DNA of 58,293 nucleotides from an uncultured Veillonella sp. (GTDB taxonomy: Bacteria > Bacillota > Negativicutes > Veillonellales > Veillonellaceae): positions 1-58,293 of the forward strand of contig USAV01000001.1 of assembly GCA_900552715.1 (NCBI GenBank). The letters run 5' to 3'. Of this stretch, positions 27,053-36,746 are shown in pieces; the stretch's first letter is position 1, and every line of letters starts with the position of its first letter. Made by a program: the position numbers and the translations under genes. Under the pieces are notes generated by a model. It did not search any database. It saw only the letters and a program-made list of their open reading frames with translations, and was not told where the DNA came from.

Positions 27053-28357
27053 ATGTACTGGATATATAATGTATTGCTCATATTTTATTGGATTGGCTTG
27101 ATTCCGGTTATTCTATACCGCCTTGCCTTTGAAGATGGATTTTATGAGCGTATCAAACAGAGTGCAGGCTATATGCCAGCCTCGCTACTAAAGAAAATTG
27201 AAGGACGTCGTGCTATTTGGATTCATGCTGCTTCTGTAGGGGAAATTGTAGCAACTAGTCCATTAGTAAAGGAAGTAAAAAAGGAATTTCCTGAAGCGGT
27301 TGTTGTGGTGTCTGTTGTAACTGCAACAGGGCATGCAATGGCCCATCGTATCATTCCAGAGGCAGAAGGAATTATTTTCTTCCCTCTAGATTTACCGTAT
27401 TTGACGCGTAAGATTTTGCATATTATTAAACCGATTGCTATCTTGCTTGTAGAAACAGAAATTTGGCCTAACTTCTTGCGTATCGCTCAATCAGAAAATA
27501 TTCCTGTTATGATGGTTAATGGTCGTATTTCTGATCGTAGTATGAAACGCTATAAATATATTAGTGCGTTCACGAAAGAAATGTTGCGTTCCATTGAGCG
27601 TTTCTGTATGCAATCAAAATTCGATGCAGCTCATATTGAAGTATTAGGTGCACAAACATCTGATATTACCGTAACAGGTAATATGAAATATGACCAAACG
27701 TATGCTACTGTATCAGCTGAAGAAAAACAATCTCTACTTGAAGAGTTTGGCTTTGGTAATAATCATCCAATCATCATTGCTGGTAGTACGCATAAGGGTG
27801 AGGAAGAAACAATCTTTGAGACCTTTAAACAAGTCTTACAAGAATATCCTCAAGCTCGCTTGTTAATTGCACCTCGTGAGATATATCGCGGTCATGATGT
27901 TCAAACGTTAGCGAAACATTATGAATTGAATGCTATTTGTCGTAGTGATATGACAGAGCCAGTTCATGAAGGGATACCAGTAGTTGTTTTAGATACTATT
28001 GGTGAACTAGGTCGTTTATATAGCTTAGGGGATATTATTTTTGTAGGCGGCTCTCTTGTGAAGACTGGAGGCCATAATATTCTCGAGCCGGCAGCACATG
28101 GTAAACCAATTCTTGTAGGGCCATATATGTTTAATTTCAAAGAGATTTTCGCATTATTGAACTCTCGTCATGCCTGTGAACAAGTTAAGAATGGCAAAGA
28201 GTTAACCGCTATGGTGTTGCGCTTATGTAAAGACAAAGATTTGGCAACGGAAATGGGACAAAATTGTCTTGATATTATTCGTGAAAATCGCGGTGCAACA
28301 CAACGTAATACACAAGAGTTACGTCAACTCTTTAAAAAACACCATATTGTTCCATAA
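27053..28357 (+). CDS. waaA: 3-deoxy-D-manno-octulosonic acid (Kdo) transferase
   Basis: GT-B enzyme that adds Kdo from CMP-Kdo to lipid A precursor. 434 residues. N-terminal membrane anchor (about 5-24), IWIHAASVGE with the catalytic Glu at 64, VETEIWPNF, VNGRISDRS and GGSLVKTGGHNILEPAAHGKP, all typical of WaaA. Starts two bases after the msbA stop. Whether it adds one or two Kdo cannot be read from sequence. Confidence 0.96.
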   Translation: MYWIYNVLLIFYWIGLIPVILYRLAFEDGFYERIKQSAGYMPASLLKKIEGRRAIWIHAASVGEIVATSPLVKEVKKEFPEAVVVVSVVTATGHAMAHRIIPEAEGIIFFPLDLPYLTRKILHIIKPIAILLVETEIWPNFLRIAQSENIPVMMVNGRISDRSMKRYKYISAFTKEMLRSIERFCMQSKFDAAHIEVLGAQTSDITVTGNMKYDQTYATVSAEEKQSLLEEFGFGNNHPIIIAGSTHKGEEETIFETFKQVLQEYPQARLLIAPREIYRGHDVQTLAKHYELNAICRSDMTEPVHEGIPVVVLDTIGELGRLYSLGDIIFVGGSLVKTGGHNILEPAAHGKPILVGPYMFNFKEIFALLNSRHACEQVKNGKELTAMVLRLCKDKDLATEMGQNCLDIIRENRGATQRNTQELRQLFKKHHIVP

Positions 28358-28413
28358 GATCGATATGATTTATTAGATTCATCTATGATATTACATAATA
28401 GGAGGAGTCACCT

Positions 28414-29526
28414 ATGAGTGGGGAAGCATTATTCAAATCCATTGTTAGTGGTGAAAATCAATCCATATTAGGTGATATGGCTCGTTCTAGCTTGGGCTTT
28501 CTAAGTAAAGGTTACGAAAAGGCTGTATCCATACGAAATGCTCGCTTTGATGCGGGCAAAGGTGTTACTAAAGTTACCGTGCCTGTTATCAGTGTTGGTA
28601 ATATTACTGCCGGTGGTACTGGCAAAACGCCAATGGTGAGATTTATATGTGATGTACTTGCCCGAAAAGGACTTCATCCTACCGTGCTTAGCCGTGGCTA
28701 TCGAGCTGAGGACAATAAGAAAAATATCATTATTTCTAAAGACGGTACGATGTTAGTAGAGCCATCTATTAGTGGTGATGAAGCATGGCTATTGGCTAAA
28801 GTATTGCAAAAATCTAATGTAATTATCGGCCGCGAACGGGCTATATCAGCAGAAATTGCTATTAATGAACTCGGTGCAGACTGTCTTGTTATGGATGATG
28901 GTTTTCAACATCGTGCATTAGCTCGAGATATTGATATCGTTCTTATTGATGCATCTAATCCATTTGGTTATGACCATGTATTGCCTCGCGGTTTATTGCG
29001 CGAGCCTCTTAGTGGGTTAGAGCGAGCTAATATTATTGTTCTCACAAAGGTTGATCAAGTGGCGCCTGGTGTTGTTTCCGGAATTCGTAAGCGTTTAGCG
29101 CATATGTTACCTAATACACCTGTATATGAAACAATCCACAAGCCTCAATGTATGTATACCTTAGAAGAGTGGGCTAATGGAGAACCTGGTTCTTCTATCG
29201 ATGCATATCAAGAGCATCGTATTATGGCTGTTAGTGGTATTGGGAATCCTCAATCCTTTACACAAACGATGACAGACATTGGGTACAATGTTGTTCATAC
29301 AATGCCTTTTGGTGATCATCATAATTTTGAAAATGATGATGTTGTAGATATTTGGAAAGAGGCATTTGCTCATCAAGCGGATGCTATTTGTATCACTGAA
29401 AAAGATGCGGTGAAACTAAGTCAATTGCATGCAATTGAAGACTTAAAAATACCGATTCTAGTGCTATCTATTGGAATTGAATTTGTCGCTGAAAAGCAAG
29501 AATTCATAGAAAATTTAGAGATTTAG
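28414..29526 (+). CDS. lpxK: Tetraacyldisaccharide 4'-kinase
   Basis: Phosphorylates the 4' position of the lipid A disaccharide. 370 residues. P-loop GNITAGGTGKTP at 62-73, then LSRGYRAEDN, GDEAWLLAK, DDGFQHRALARDIDIVLID and ITEKDAVKL. The N-terminal stretch (about 1-45) is less hydrophobic than in E. coli LpxK. AGGAGGAG precedes the ATG after a 56-nt gap. Confidence 0.95.
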   Translation: MSGEALFKSIVSGENQSILGDMARSSLGFLSKGYEKAVSIRNARFDAGKGVTKVTVPVISVGNITAGGTGKTPMVRFICDVLARKGLHPTVLSRGYRAEDNKKNIIISKDGTMLVEPSISGDEAWLLAKVLQKSNVIIGRERAISAEIAINELGADCLVMDDGFQHRALARDIDIVLIDASNPFGYDHVLPRGLLREPLSGLERANIIVLTKVDQVAPGVVSGIRKRLAHMLPNTPVYETIHKPQCMYTLEEWANGEPGSSIDAYQEHRIMAVSGIGNPQSFTQTMTDIGYNVVHTMPFGDHHNFENDDVVDIWKEAFAHQADAICITEKDAVKLSQLHAIEDLKIPILVLSIGIEFVAEKQEFIENLEI

Positions 29527-29570
29527 TGTATAATAATAAGATACACGAATGACAGAAATGGGGTTTTATT

Positions 29571-30302
29571 GTGAAGTTTGGATGCGTTATTCCTGCTCGT
29601 TATGGTTCTACAAGATTACCAGGGAAACCATTAGCGGATATTGCGGGCAAACCAATGATTGAACGGGTTTATGCAAGGGTATCACAAGCGACAAAAACAG
29701 AATGTACTATTGTTGCTACAGATGATGACCGTGTTTATTCTGCAGTTCAAAACTTTGGGGGAGCTGTTATGATGACAGATCCTAATCACCCTACTGGAAC
29801 TGACCGATTAGCAGAGGTTGCTAGTCATTATACAGACTTAGATGTCATTATTAATGTTCAAGGTGATGAACCTATGATTGAGCCAAAGCTCATTGATAAC
29901 TTGGCCCAACTTTTTGAAGAAGATCCAAACTTACAGATGGCAACTGTTGCGACTCCTTTATTAGAGGATGAATACGATGAGCCATCTGCAGTAAAGGTTA
30001 TTTTAAATAATCGCAATGATGCGATGTATTTTTCTCGGTCCTTAATCCCGTATCCACGTCATGATTTTGTACGTGCTCCACTAAAACATATTGGTATCTA
30101 TGCATATCGTAGAGATTTCTTGCTAAATTATGCAAAGATGGAACCAACACCAGCAGAGCAAACAGAATCATTAGAGCAATTGCGCGCTCTTGAAAATGGC
30201 TATACTATTCGTGTTATTCTTACAGATAAACGATTTATCGGTGTTGATACACCGGAAGACTTAGCTCGTGTAAATGCAATCTACGAGCAAAAGGAGAAAT
30301 AA
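29571..30302 (+). CDS. kdsB: 3-deoxy-manno-octulosonate cytidylyltransferase
   Basis: Activates Kdo to CMP-Kdo. 243 residues, family length. IPARYGSTRLPGKPLADIAGKPM is the nucleotide-binding start; VQGDEPMIEP and GIYAYRRDFLL are also typical. GTG start behind AAATGGGG. A TATAAT at 29529-29534 lies just upstream but has no -35. One base after its stop begins kdsA. Confidence 0.97.
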   Translation: MKFGCVIPARYGSTRLPGKPLADIAGKPMIERVYARVSQATKTECTIVATDDDRVYSAVQNFGGAVMMTDPNHPTGTDRLAEVASHYTDLDVIINVQGDEPMIEPKLIDNLAQLFEEDPNLQMATVATPLLEDEYDEPSAVKVILNNRNDAMYFSRSLIPYPRHDFVRAPLKHIGIYAYRRDFLLNYAKMEPTPAEQTESLEQLRALENGYTIRVILTDKRFIGVDTPEDLARVNAIYEQKEK

Positions 30303-31121
30303 ATGAAAACAGTTCAAATTAAAGATATTACAGTTGGTGGCGGCAAAGGTCTTTTTGTCCTTGCTGGGCCATGTGTTATTGAAGATTATGATCGCACATT
30401 GGCTATTGGTAAACGCGCAAAAGAAATTTGTGAACGCTTAGGTATTCCATATATCTTCAAAGCTTCTTTTGATAAGGCCAATCGCTCTAGCTACGGCTCT
30501 TTCCGCGGACCTGGCCTTGAAGAAGGTCTAAAAATCCTTGCTTCTATTAAAAAGGAACTCAATGTACCGGTGGTAAGTGATATTCACTCCATTGAACAAA
30601 TTGAACCGGCTGCAGAAGTATTGGATGTTTTACAAATTCCAGCATTCTTATGTCGTCAAACTGACCTTGTATACGGCGCCGCTAAAACTGGTAAATGCGT
30701 AAATGTAAAAAAAGGTCAATTTATGGCACCTAAGGATATGGAAAATGTCCTAAATAAAATGAAAGAAACAGGCAATGAAAATCTTATGCTTACAGAACGT
30801 GGATTTAGCTTTGGCTATAATAATCTCGTTGTGGATATGAGATCTTTCCCTATTATGCGTTCCTTTGACTATCCTGTAGTCTTTGATGCTACACATAGTG
30901 TTCAATTACCAGGTGGTGCAGGTACAAAATCCAGTGGTAATCGCGAGTTCGTACCAAACTTGGCTCGCGCTGCTGTTGCCAGTGGTGTAGATGGTCTGTT
31001 CTTTGAAGTACATGATAATCCAGAGGAAGCATTATCCGATGGACCAAACATGTTATACTTAGATAATTTTGAAGCTTTGCTAAAAGATTTAGTAGCTATT
31101 GATAAAATCGTAAAAGGTTAG
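30303..31121 (+). CDS. kdsA: Kdo-8-phosphate synthase
   Basis: Condenses phosphoenolpyruvate with arabinose-5-phosphate. 272 residues. Motifs: LAGPCVIEDYD, FKASFDKANRSS, DIHSIEQIEPAAEVLDVLQIPAFLCRQTDL and DATHSVQLPGG. The Cys in GPCVIED is the position that binds metal in metal-dependent KdsA enzymes. AAGGAG before the ATG lies within the end of kdsB. Confidence 0.97.
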   Translation: MKTVQIKDITVGGGKGLFVLAGPCVIEDYDRTLAIGKRAKEICERLGIPYIFKASFDKANRSSYGSFRGPGLEEGLKILASIKKELNVPVVSDIHSIEQIEPAAEVLDVLQIPAFLCRQTDLVYGAAKTGKCVNVKKGQFMAPKDMENVLNKMKETGNENLMLTERGFSFGYNNLVVDMRSFPIMRSFDYPVVFDATHSVQLPGGAGTKSSGNREFVPNLARAAVASGVDGLFFEVHDNPEEALSDGPNMLYLDNFEALLKDLVAIDKIVKG

Positions 31122-31133
31122 GGGCGGTTATTT

Positions 31134-32105
31134 GTGACTATTTTAGAACAAGCGGCACAGGTGCTTCATGAGGAAGCACGTGCTATTGAAGAATTAAGTT
31201 CTCGTTTGGATCACAATTTTGTAAATGCTGTAAATATGATTTTGGCTTGTAAGGGCCGTGTAGTATGTACAGGGATGGGTAAATCTGGCCATATTGGTCG
31301 TAAAATTGCGGCTACTTTGGCTAGTACTGGTACACCAGCACTTTTCATGCATCCTGGTGAAGGTGTGCATGGCGATCTAGGTATGATTACAGAAGATGAT
31401 GTAGTATTAGCATTCTCCAATAGTGGTGAAACAGGCGAAATCATCAGTATCTTGCCATCCTTACGTCGCATTGGTGCTAAATTAATCTGCGTTGTAGGGA
31501 AACCAGAGTCTACACTAGCTAAGAATTCTGATATTGTATTACTAGCTGAAGTAGAACGTGAAGCTTGCCCATTAGGATTGGCGCCGACTACAAGTACTAC
31601 AGTTGCATTGGCACTTGGTGATGCATTAGCAGTTTGCTTATTAGAACGCCATCACTTTACACCGGAAAACTTTGCCGTATTTCATCCGGGTGGTTCTCTT
31701 GGTCGCAAATTATTGTTGACCGTAGAAAACATTATGCATGGTGGTGAAGATAATCCAACGGTATTCAAAGGTGCAACCGTTCGAGATGCTCTCTTTGTGA
31801 TGACAGAAAAAGGATTGGGAGCGACCAATGTTATTGATGAAGAAGGTCATTTGTTAGGCCTTGTTACTGATGGGGATGTTCGTCGTGGTCTAGATTCTGG
31901 CAGTAATTTCCTAGAATGGCCTGTAGAGGATATGATGACATCTATGCCTCGTACGATTACAAAGGATAAATTAGCGGCGGAAGCTCTTCATTTAATGGAG
32001 AAAAATCAACCGCGCCCTATTACTGTATTACCAGTTGTAGATACAGATAATAAATGTCTAGGCATTGTTCATATTACGGATTTATTGCGTAGAGGCATTG
32101 TATAA
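31134..32105 (+). CDS. kdsD: D-arabinose-5-phosphate isomerase (KdsD type)
   Basis: Converts ribulose-5-phosphate to arabinose-5-phosphate for Kdo. 323 residues: SIS domain (about 25-180; TGMGKSGHIGRKIAATLAST, SNSGETGE, TTSTTVALALGDALAV) and a pair of CBS domains (about 205-323). GTG start with GGGGCGG upstream. Overlaps kdsC by one base (TAATG). Confidence 0.96.
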   Translation: MTILEQAAQVLHEEARAIEELSSRLDHNFVNAVNMILACKGRVVCTGMGKSGHIGRKIAATLASTGTPALFMHPGEGVHGDLGMITEDDVVLAFSNSGETGEIISILPSLRRIGAKLICVVGKPESTLAKNSDIVLLAEVEREACPLGLAPTTSTTVALALGDALAVCLLERHHFTPENFAVFHPGGSLGRKLLLTVENIMHGGEDNPTVFKGATVRDALFVMTEKGLGATNVIDEEGHLLGLVTDGDVRRGLDSGSNFLEWPVEDMMTSMPRTITKDKLAAEALHLMEKNQPRPITVLPVVDTDNKCLGIVHITDLLRRGIV

Positions 32106-32626
32106 TGAATATTCAATGGATTGTTCTTGATGTTGATGGCGTACTATCTGATGGAACTCTAATCTATACATCGAGTGGAGAAGAGCTTAAGTCTTTTTCT
32201 GTGAAAGATGGCCTAGGATTAACGGCAGCTCGAAAAGCAGGACTTAAGCTTGCAATCATTACAGCACGGATATCTCCTATGGTAGAGCGACGTGCTAAAG
32301 AGCTTCATTTTGATGCACTGCTTATGGGGCATGCCAATAAAACAGAAGCATTAAGAAATCTTTGTAAAGAGCATCAAATCAATTTAGAGGAAATTGCCTA
32401 TATGGGGGATGACTTAAATGATTTAGGGGCTCTTCAAATTGTAGGACTACCGATGGCACCCAATAATGCGGTACCGGAGGTCAAACAATTAGCTAAATTT
32501 ATATCTACCGTCAATGGAGGCCACGGTGCCGTTAGAGAGGCTGTAGAATATATCTTGAAGAAACAAGGACTATGGGAAACTGTTGTAGCAGATTATGCAC
32601 GAGAGGCCCATGCTCATGGACAATAA
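32105..32626 (+). CDS. kdsC: Kdo-8-phosphate phosphatase
   Basis: HAD phosphatase that makes free Kdo. 173 residues, the small cap-less form that works as a tetramer. DVDGVLSDG holds the nucleophile Asp8 and acid/base Asp10; AIITARISPMVERRA and YMGDDLNDLGAL complete the HAD motifs. Starts in the kdsD stop codon. Confidence 0.96.
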   Translation: MNIQWIVLDVDGVLSDGTLIYTSSGEELKSFSVKDGLGLTAARKAGLKLAIITARISPMVERRAKELHFDALLMGHANKTEALRNLCKEHQINLEEIAYMGDDLNDLGALQIVGLPMAPNNAVPEVKQLAKFISTVNGGHGAVREAVEYILKKQGLWETVVADYAREAHAHGQ

Positions 32627-32639
32627 GGAGGTGGGCAGA

Positions 32640-33572
32640 ATGAATAACGAATGGCAATACCATTTAGTTAAAGGTATTAGCTGGCTTGTTTGCCGACTGC
32701 CATACAAGCTCATTTTGCTCATAGGCGCTAGTTTAGGGCCAGTATATGGCCTCATAGCGAAGAAGCAAAAACTTAGAGGTATAAAAAATATAAAGATTGG
32801 CATGAACATGAATGATCAAGAGGCAGAGCAATTAATTGAAAAATTGTTCAAGAATCTTGGCCGTAGTGTTATGGAAGTCTTATATATGCCAAATCTGACA
32901 AAGTCCTTTATCAATAAACATATTGAAATGCGAGGCGTAGAACATTTAGAGAAAGCCATCGCTGAAGATAAAGGTGTCATTGTTCTTACTGGACATGTTG
33001 GCAACTGGGAATGGATGGGGGCTGCCATGGCTGCTCATGGATATCCATCTACTACAATTGTTAAGAAACAACCTAATGCACAATTTACACGTCTCATGAA
33101 TGAATATCGTGAGATGGTAGGGCTTGATGTATTTGCTAGTGGTGGCAACGAAATCGTTTCTGCTGCTAAGGCTTTAAAAAAGAAAAAATTACTTGGTTTT
33201 TTAGCTGACCAAGATGGTTATATTAATGGTTTACCTGTTCCGTTTTTGGGGCAGGACTCTTCAGCGGTCATAGGACCAGCTACATTTGCAAAAAAATTTG
33301 GCTCTCCAGTAGTTCCAATTTTTGCATCTCGTAAGCCTGAAGGTGGTCATATTGTACATATTTTACCAGCCTTACATTATGTTGATACAGGTGATGAAGA
33401 TGTAGATATGTACCGTTTGACTGAAGAATGTGTACGCGTTACGGAAGAATTTATTAAGGAACATCCAGATGAGTGGCTATGGTTCCAACATCGTTGGATG
33501 ACTAAGATGGATCAAATTATTGATTATGATAAGAAGGTAGCTGCACGGGAGAGGGCACATGAAAAACAATAA
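32640..33572 (+). CDS. LpxL/HtrB-type lipid A late acyltransferase (second copy)
   Basis: 310 residues from the chosen start. HX4E motif as HVGNWE (His119-Glu124), then FLADQDGYINGLPVPFLG and WLWFQHRWM. Paralogue of the enzyme at 19750; together they could supply two secondary acyl chains. I chose ATG 32640 because AAGGAGGTG ends 7 nt before it; the in-frame ATG at 32595 lies inside kdsC and has no site. The 3' end overlaps lptC by 14 nt. Confidence 0.88.
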   Translation: MNNEWQYHLVKGISWLVCRLPYKLILLIGASLGPVYGLIAKKQKLRGIKNIKIGMNMNDQEAEQLIEKLFKNLGRSVMEVLYMPNLTKSFINKHIEMRGVEHLEKAIAEDKGVIVLTGHVGNWEWMGAAMAAHGYPSTTIVKKQPNAQFTRLMNEYREMVGLDVFASGGNEIVSAAKALKKKKLLGFLADQDGYINGLPVPFLGQDSSAVIGPATFAKKFGSPVVPIFASRKPEGGHIVHILPALHYVDTGDEDVDMYRLTEECVRVTEEFIKEHPDEWLWFQHRWMTKMDQIIDYDKKVAARERAHEKQ

Positions 33573-34095
33573 AAAATTAATTGCCATTGTGGCCGCTATA
33601 GTGTTGGCTCTGATTGGTCTTATCGTATATATTATGAAAGACTCTGGTGATGTTAGTACCACTCAAAATCAGAATGGACAACTTGTTAACTTCCAAGGAG
33701 CTGACTTACAAGAGGAAAAAGATGGCAAGCTAGTGTGGGCTTTATCAGCTGAAAAGATTGAATATGACCCACGTACAAAAGCTATTGTCCTGACTAATTT
33801 AAAAGGTCTTTTCTATCAAGATGATGTTACGACAACAATTACAGCACCTCATGCCGTATTGACAGGCGATCGTAATTCCCTCGATATTGATCAAGGCGTT
33901 ACCGCCACTAATACTGATGGTGCTGAGTTTAAAACCGATGCACTTCATTTTGATAATAAAACAAAAACGTTGACATCTAAATCTGCTTTTACTTATAACA
34001 GTAAAGATATAACATTAACTGGTGATAAACTTGAAGGCAACATGTCCTTGAAGAAAATTAAAGCTATTGGTAATGCGAAGTTAACGAAGAAGTAA
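33559..34095 (+). CDS. lptC: LPS export protein LptC
   Basis: 178 residues: an N-terminal membrane helix (about 6-26) and one beta-jellyroll domain in the periplasm (VNFQGADLQEEKDGKLVWALSAEKIEYD; DGAEFKTDALHFDNKTKTL). It receives lipopolysaccharide from the LptB2FG pump and hands it to LptA. Starts within the previous gene and ends in a one-base overlap with the first ATG upstream of lptA. Confidence 0.93.
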   Translation: MKNNKKLIAIVAAIVLALIGLIVYIMKDSGDVSTTQNQNGQLVNFQGADLQEEKDGKLVWALSAEKIEYDPRTKAIVLTNLKGLFYQDDVTTTITAPHAVLTGDRNSLDIDQGVTATNTDGAEFKTDALHFDNKTKTLTSKSAFTYNSKDITLTGDKLEGNMSLKKIKAIGNAKLTKK

Positions 34096-34109
34096 TGCGA
34101 GGAAATATA

Positions 34110-34829
34110 ATGAATAAGAAAAAACAGATTGGTATGGCTATCTTAGCTATGCTTATGACTGCATCTGTTACAGCTTGGGCCGCAAATGATCCTTTGACTA
34201 TTAGCGCGGATACATTATCTTATGATGGCAATACAGGGCGTGCTGATGCAAATGGTAATGTGGTAATTACACAAGCTGATAAAACAATGACTGGTGCTAA
34301 TGGTTGGTACAACACAAAAACTCAAGAAGCAAACCTTGATGGTGGCGTATCCATGATTGGTTCTGATATGGCTATGTCTGCTCAATCAGTGCATAGCTAC
34401 AATAACAATAAGTTCATTGCTGATGGTGGTGTTCATTTACAACGTAGTGATCGTCAAATTTTCGGTGATAAAGTTGAATACAATACAGATACAGAATATG
34501 GCCTTGTATCTGGTAACGCTCGCTTGATTGCAGAAGGTACTACATTGACAGGTAATCAAGTAGAAGGTTGGCTAAAAGAAATTCGTGCAGTGGCACAAGG
34601 GGATGTGACATTCTCTAACCCAGAACGAAATGTATCTGGCTCTGCAGAACGTGCTACTTATACACAAACACCAAATCAAAATGATGGCGTTGTACTTTTA
34701 TCTGGTTCTGCTCATGCTGTTCAAAACGGTAATGTGCTCAATGCACCAGAGCTTAAAATCCGTCTTGCCGATGATTCTGCTGAAACATTAGGTGGCCGTA
34801 GTACACTTATCATTGTTCCAAATCAATAA
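34110..34829 (+). CDS. lptA: LPS periplasmic bridge protein LptA
   Basis: 239 residues. Signal peptide (AILAMLMTASVTAWAA-ND), then the OstA-type beta-jellyroll (PLTISADTLSYDGNTGRADANGNVVITQ). At 213 mature residues it is longer than E. coli LptA (about 158), so it may carry an extra jellyroll segment. ATG 34110 is favoured because GAGGA lies 6 nt before it; the in-frame ATG at 34095 would prepend five residues. Confidence 0.93.
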   Translation: MNKKKQIGMAILAMLMTASVTAWAANDPLTISADTLSYDGNTGRADANGNVVITQADKTMTGANGWYNTKTQEANLDGGVSMIGSDMAMSAQSVHSYNNNKFIADGGVHLQRSDRQIFGDKVEYNTDTEYGLVSGNARLIAEGTTLTGNQVEGWLKEIRAVAQGDVTFSNPERNVSGSAERATYTQTPNQNDGVVLLSGSAHAVQNGNVLNAPELKIRLADDSAETLGGRSTLIIVPNQ

Positions 34830-34838
34830 GGATTAAAT

Positions 34839-35558
34839 ATGTATATAGAAACCAAAAACTTAGTCAAAACCTTTAACGGGCGCAATGTAGTAGACGGGGT
34901 TAGTCTACGCGTTGATAAGGGGCAAGTCGTTGGGCTCCTAGGTCCTAATGGGGCAGGGAAAACTACATCATTCTATATGATTGTAGGCATTGAACGACCT
35001 AGTTCTGGTATCATTACCGTTGATGGCAAGGATATTACGAATATTCCAATGTATAAACGCGCTGCTGAAGGTATTGGGTATCTTCCACAAGAGGCATCAA
35101 TCTTTCGTTCTATGACCGTTGAGGATAATATTCGTGCAATGTTACAAACAACATCAAAGAAATCTGATGAAATTGAAGCTATAGTGGAATCCCTCATTGA
35201 AGAATTTCATATTGGTCATGTTCGGGAGCGTATGGGGATGCAGCTATCTGGTGGTGAACGCCGTCGTGTAGAAATCGCTCGTTGCCTTGCATTAGAACCG
35301 AATTTTATTCTTCTCGATGAACCTTTTGCTGGTGTCGATCCTATAGCGGTTGCTGACATTCAACAAATTATTTTACATGTTAAAAATCGAGGTATTGGCA
35401 TCTTGATTACAGACCACAATGTACGTGAAACATTGGGGATTGTAGACAAGGCGTATATTTTGAGTAGTGGTAAAATCCTCCTAGAAGGTACCCCTGAAGA
35501 AATCGCGAACAATCCAATTGCTCGTGAGCATTACTTAGGGGATAACTTTAGATTATAG
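34839..35558 (+). CDS. lptB: LPS export ATPase LptB
   Basis: 239 residues. Walker A GPNGAGKTT at 35-43, signature LSGGE at 136-140, Walker B FILLDEPFAGVD and H-loop ITDHN. It powers extraction of lipopolysaccharide from the inner membrane together with LptF/G. AAGGA precedes the ATG, nine bases after lptA. Confidence 0.97.
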   Translation: MYIETKNLVKTFNGRNVVDGVSLRVDKGQVVGLLGPNGAGKTTSFYMIVGIERPSSGIITVDGKDITNIPMYKRAAEGIGYLPQEASIFRSMTVEDNIRAMLQTTSKKSDEIEAIVESLIEEFHIGHVRERMGMQLSGGERRRVEIARCLALEPNFILLDEPFAGVDPIAVADIQQIILHVKNRGIGILITDHNVRETLGIVDKAYILSSGKILLEGTPEEIANNPIAREHYLGDNFRL

Positions 35559-35567
35559 GAGGGGACT

Positions 35568-36659
35568 ATGAGATTATTAGATAAATATATACTAAAAGCC
35601 TTTGTAGGCCCGTTCCTATTTGGGGTATTTGCTTTTACCAGCATCTTTATTGGTACGGGCACATTGTTTAGAATTGCTCAATATATTACTGAATATGGGG
35701 CTCCATTATTGCTTGTTATGAAAGCCTTTGTATTGGCTTTACCAAGCATTGTTATCTTAACATTCCCTATGTCAGTTTTATTGGCTTCTCTTATGACATT
35801 TAGTCGTTTGAGTAGCACCAGTGAAATTGTTGTTATGCGTGCCGGTGGCCTTAGCTTTTTACGTTTAGCGATGCCGGTATACATCATCGCTCTCATCATC
35901 TCAATTGGGGCTGTCGCATTTAATGAATTTGTTGTACCACGTACAAATAATATGTATCAAACAATTGTACGGGAACAGATTATGAAAAATGCATCACCTC
36001 AAACACAAAATCATATCGTTTTAAAAACAATGAATGGTAATGATTTGGGTACATTGATGTATGCTAAAAGCTACAATGCAGAGACTAAACAGTTAAGTAT
36101 GATTACGGTGCAACAATTTGGTGAAGGTGGCAAGTTACAACAGGTTGAAAATGCAGATACTGCCGTTTGGAATGGTCAATATTGGGTGATGCAAAACGGC
36201 ATCATTTATGATATTTCCGCCGGTGATGGTGTAGAACGTACTATGAAATTTAAGGAGCAGTCCTTGCCAATTAAATCTGCACCAAAGGATATTCAACAAG
36301 ATCAACGTAAACCAGAAGAATTAACAATCAAGGAATTACGTCATCAAATTAAAGCGTATAAGGCGGCGTATACGAATGCAAATAAACTAGAAATGGAAAT
36401 GTACCAACGTTTTACAATTCCATTAGCTAGCTTTGTATTTGCTCTTGTAGGTGCTCCATTAGGCCTTCAAAAACAACGCTCTAGCTCATCTATTGGCTTT
36501 GGTATTAGTATTTTAATCATCTTTATCTACTATGGGGTGATGACATTTGCTGGTGCATTAGGTAAAGGTGGGGCATTGCCGACTGTATTTGCTGCATTAA
36601 TTCCAGATACATTAGGTATCATTGCAGGTTTATATTTAAATTGGCGTGTATCCAAGTAA
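35568..36659 (+). CDS. LptF/LptG-family permease
   Basis: 363 residues. Three N-terminal membrane helices (about 12-115), a periplasmic jellyroll-like domain (about 130-270), then three C-terminal helices (about 280-360) with FTIPLASFVFALVGAPLGLQ, the conserved family stretch. E. coli uses two different permeases, LptF and LptG; only one gene is present here, so I leave the symbol open. AGGAGGGG lies 5 nt before the ATG, nine bases after lptB. Confidence 0.92.
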   Translation: MRLLDKYILKAFVGPFLFGVFAFTSIFIGTGTLFRIAQYITEYGAPLLLVMKAFVLALPSIVILTFPMSVLLASLMTFSRLSSTSEIVVMRAGGLSFLRLAMPVYIIALIISIGAVAFNEFVVPRTNNMYQTIVREQIMKNASPQTQNHIVLKTMNGNDLGTLMYAKSYNAETKQLSMITVQQFGEGGKLQQVENADTAVWNGQYWVMQNGIIYDISAGDGVERTMKFKEQSLPIKSAPKDIQQDQRKPEELTIKELRHQIKAYKAAYTNANKLEMEMYQRFTIPLASFVFALVGAPLGLQKQRSSSSIGFGISILIIFIYYGVMTFAGALGKGGALPTVFAALIPDTLGIIAGLYLNWRVSK

Positions 36660-36746
36660 CCTAGTATATAAAGAAATAAATTTGACTTACGAAATATAAT
36701 ATTTTTGAACTAAATAATTGTGTAATTTTAGGAAAGGAGGGACTCG

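Noticed and set aside
29529..29534. TATAAT just upstream of kdsB.
   Set aside because: No -35 and no TG extension; the genes around it are tightly packed, so an internal promoter is not supported.
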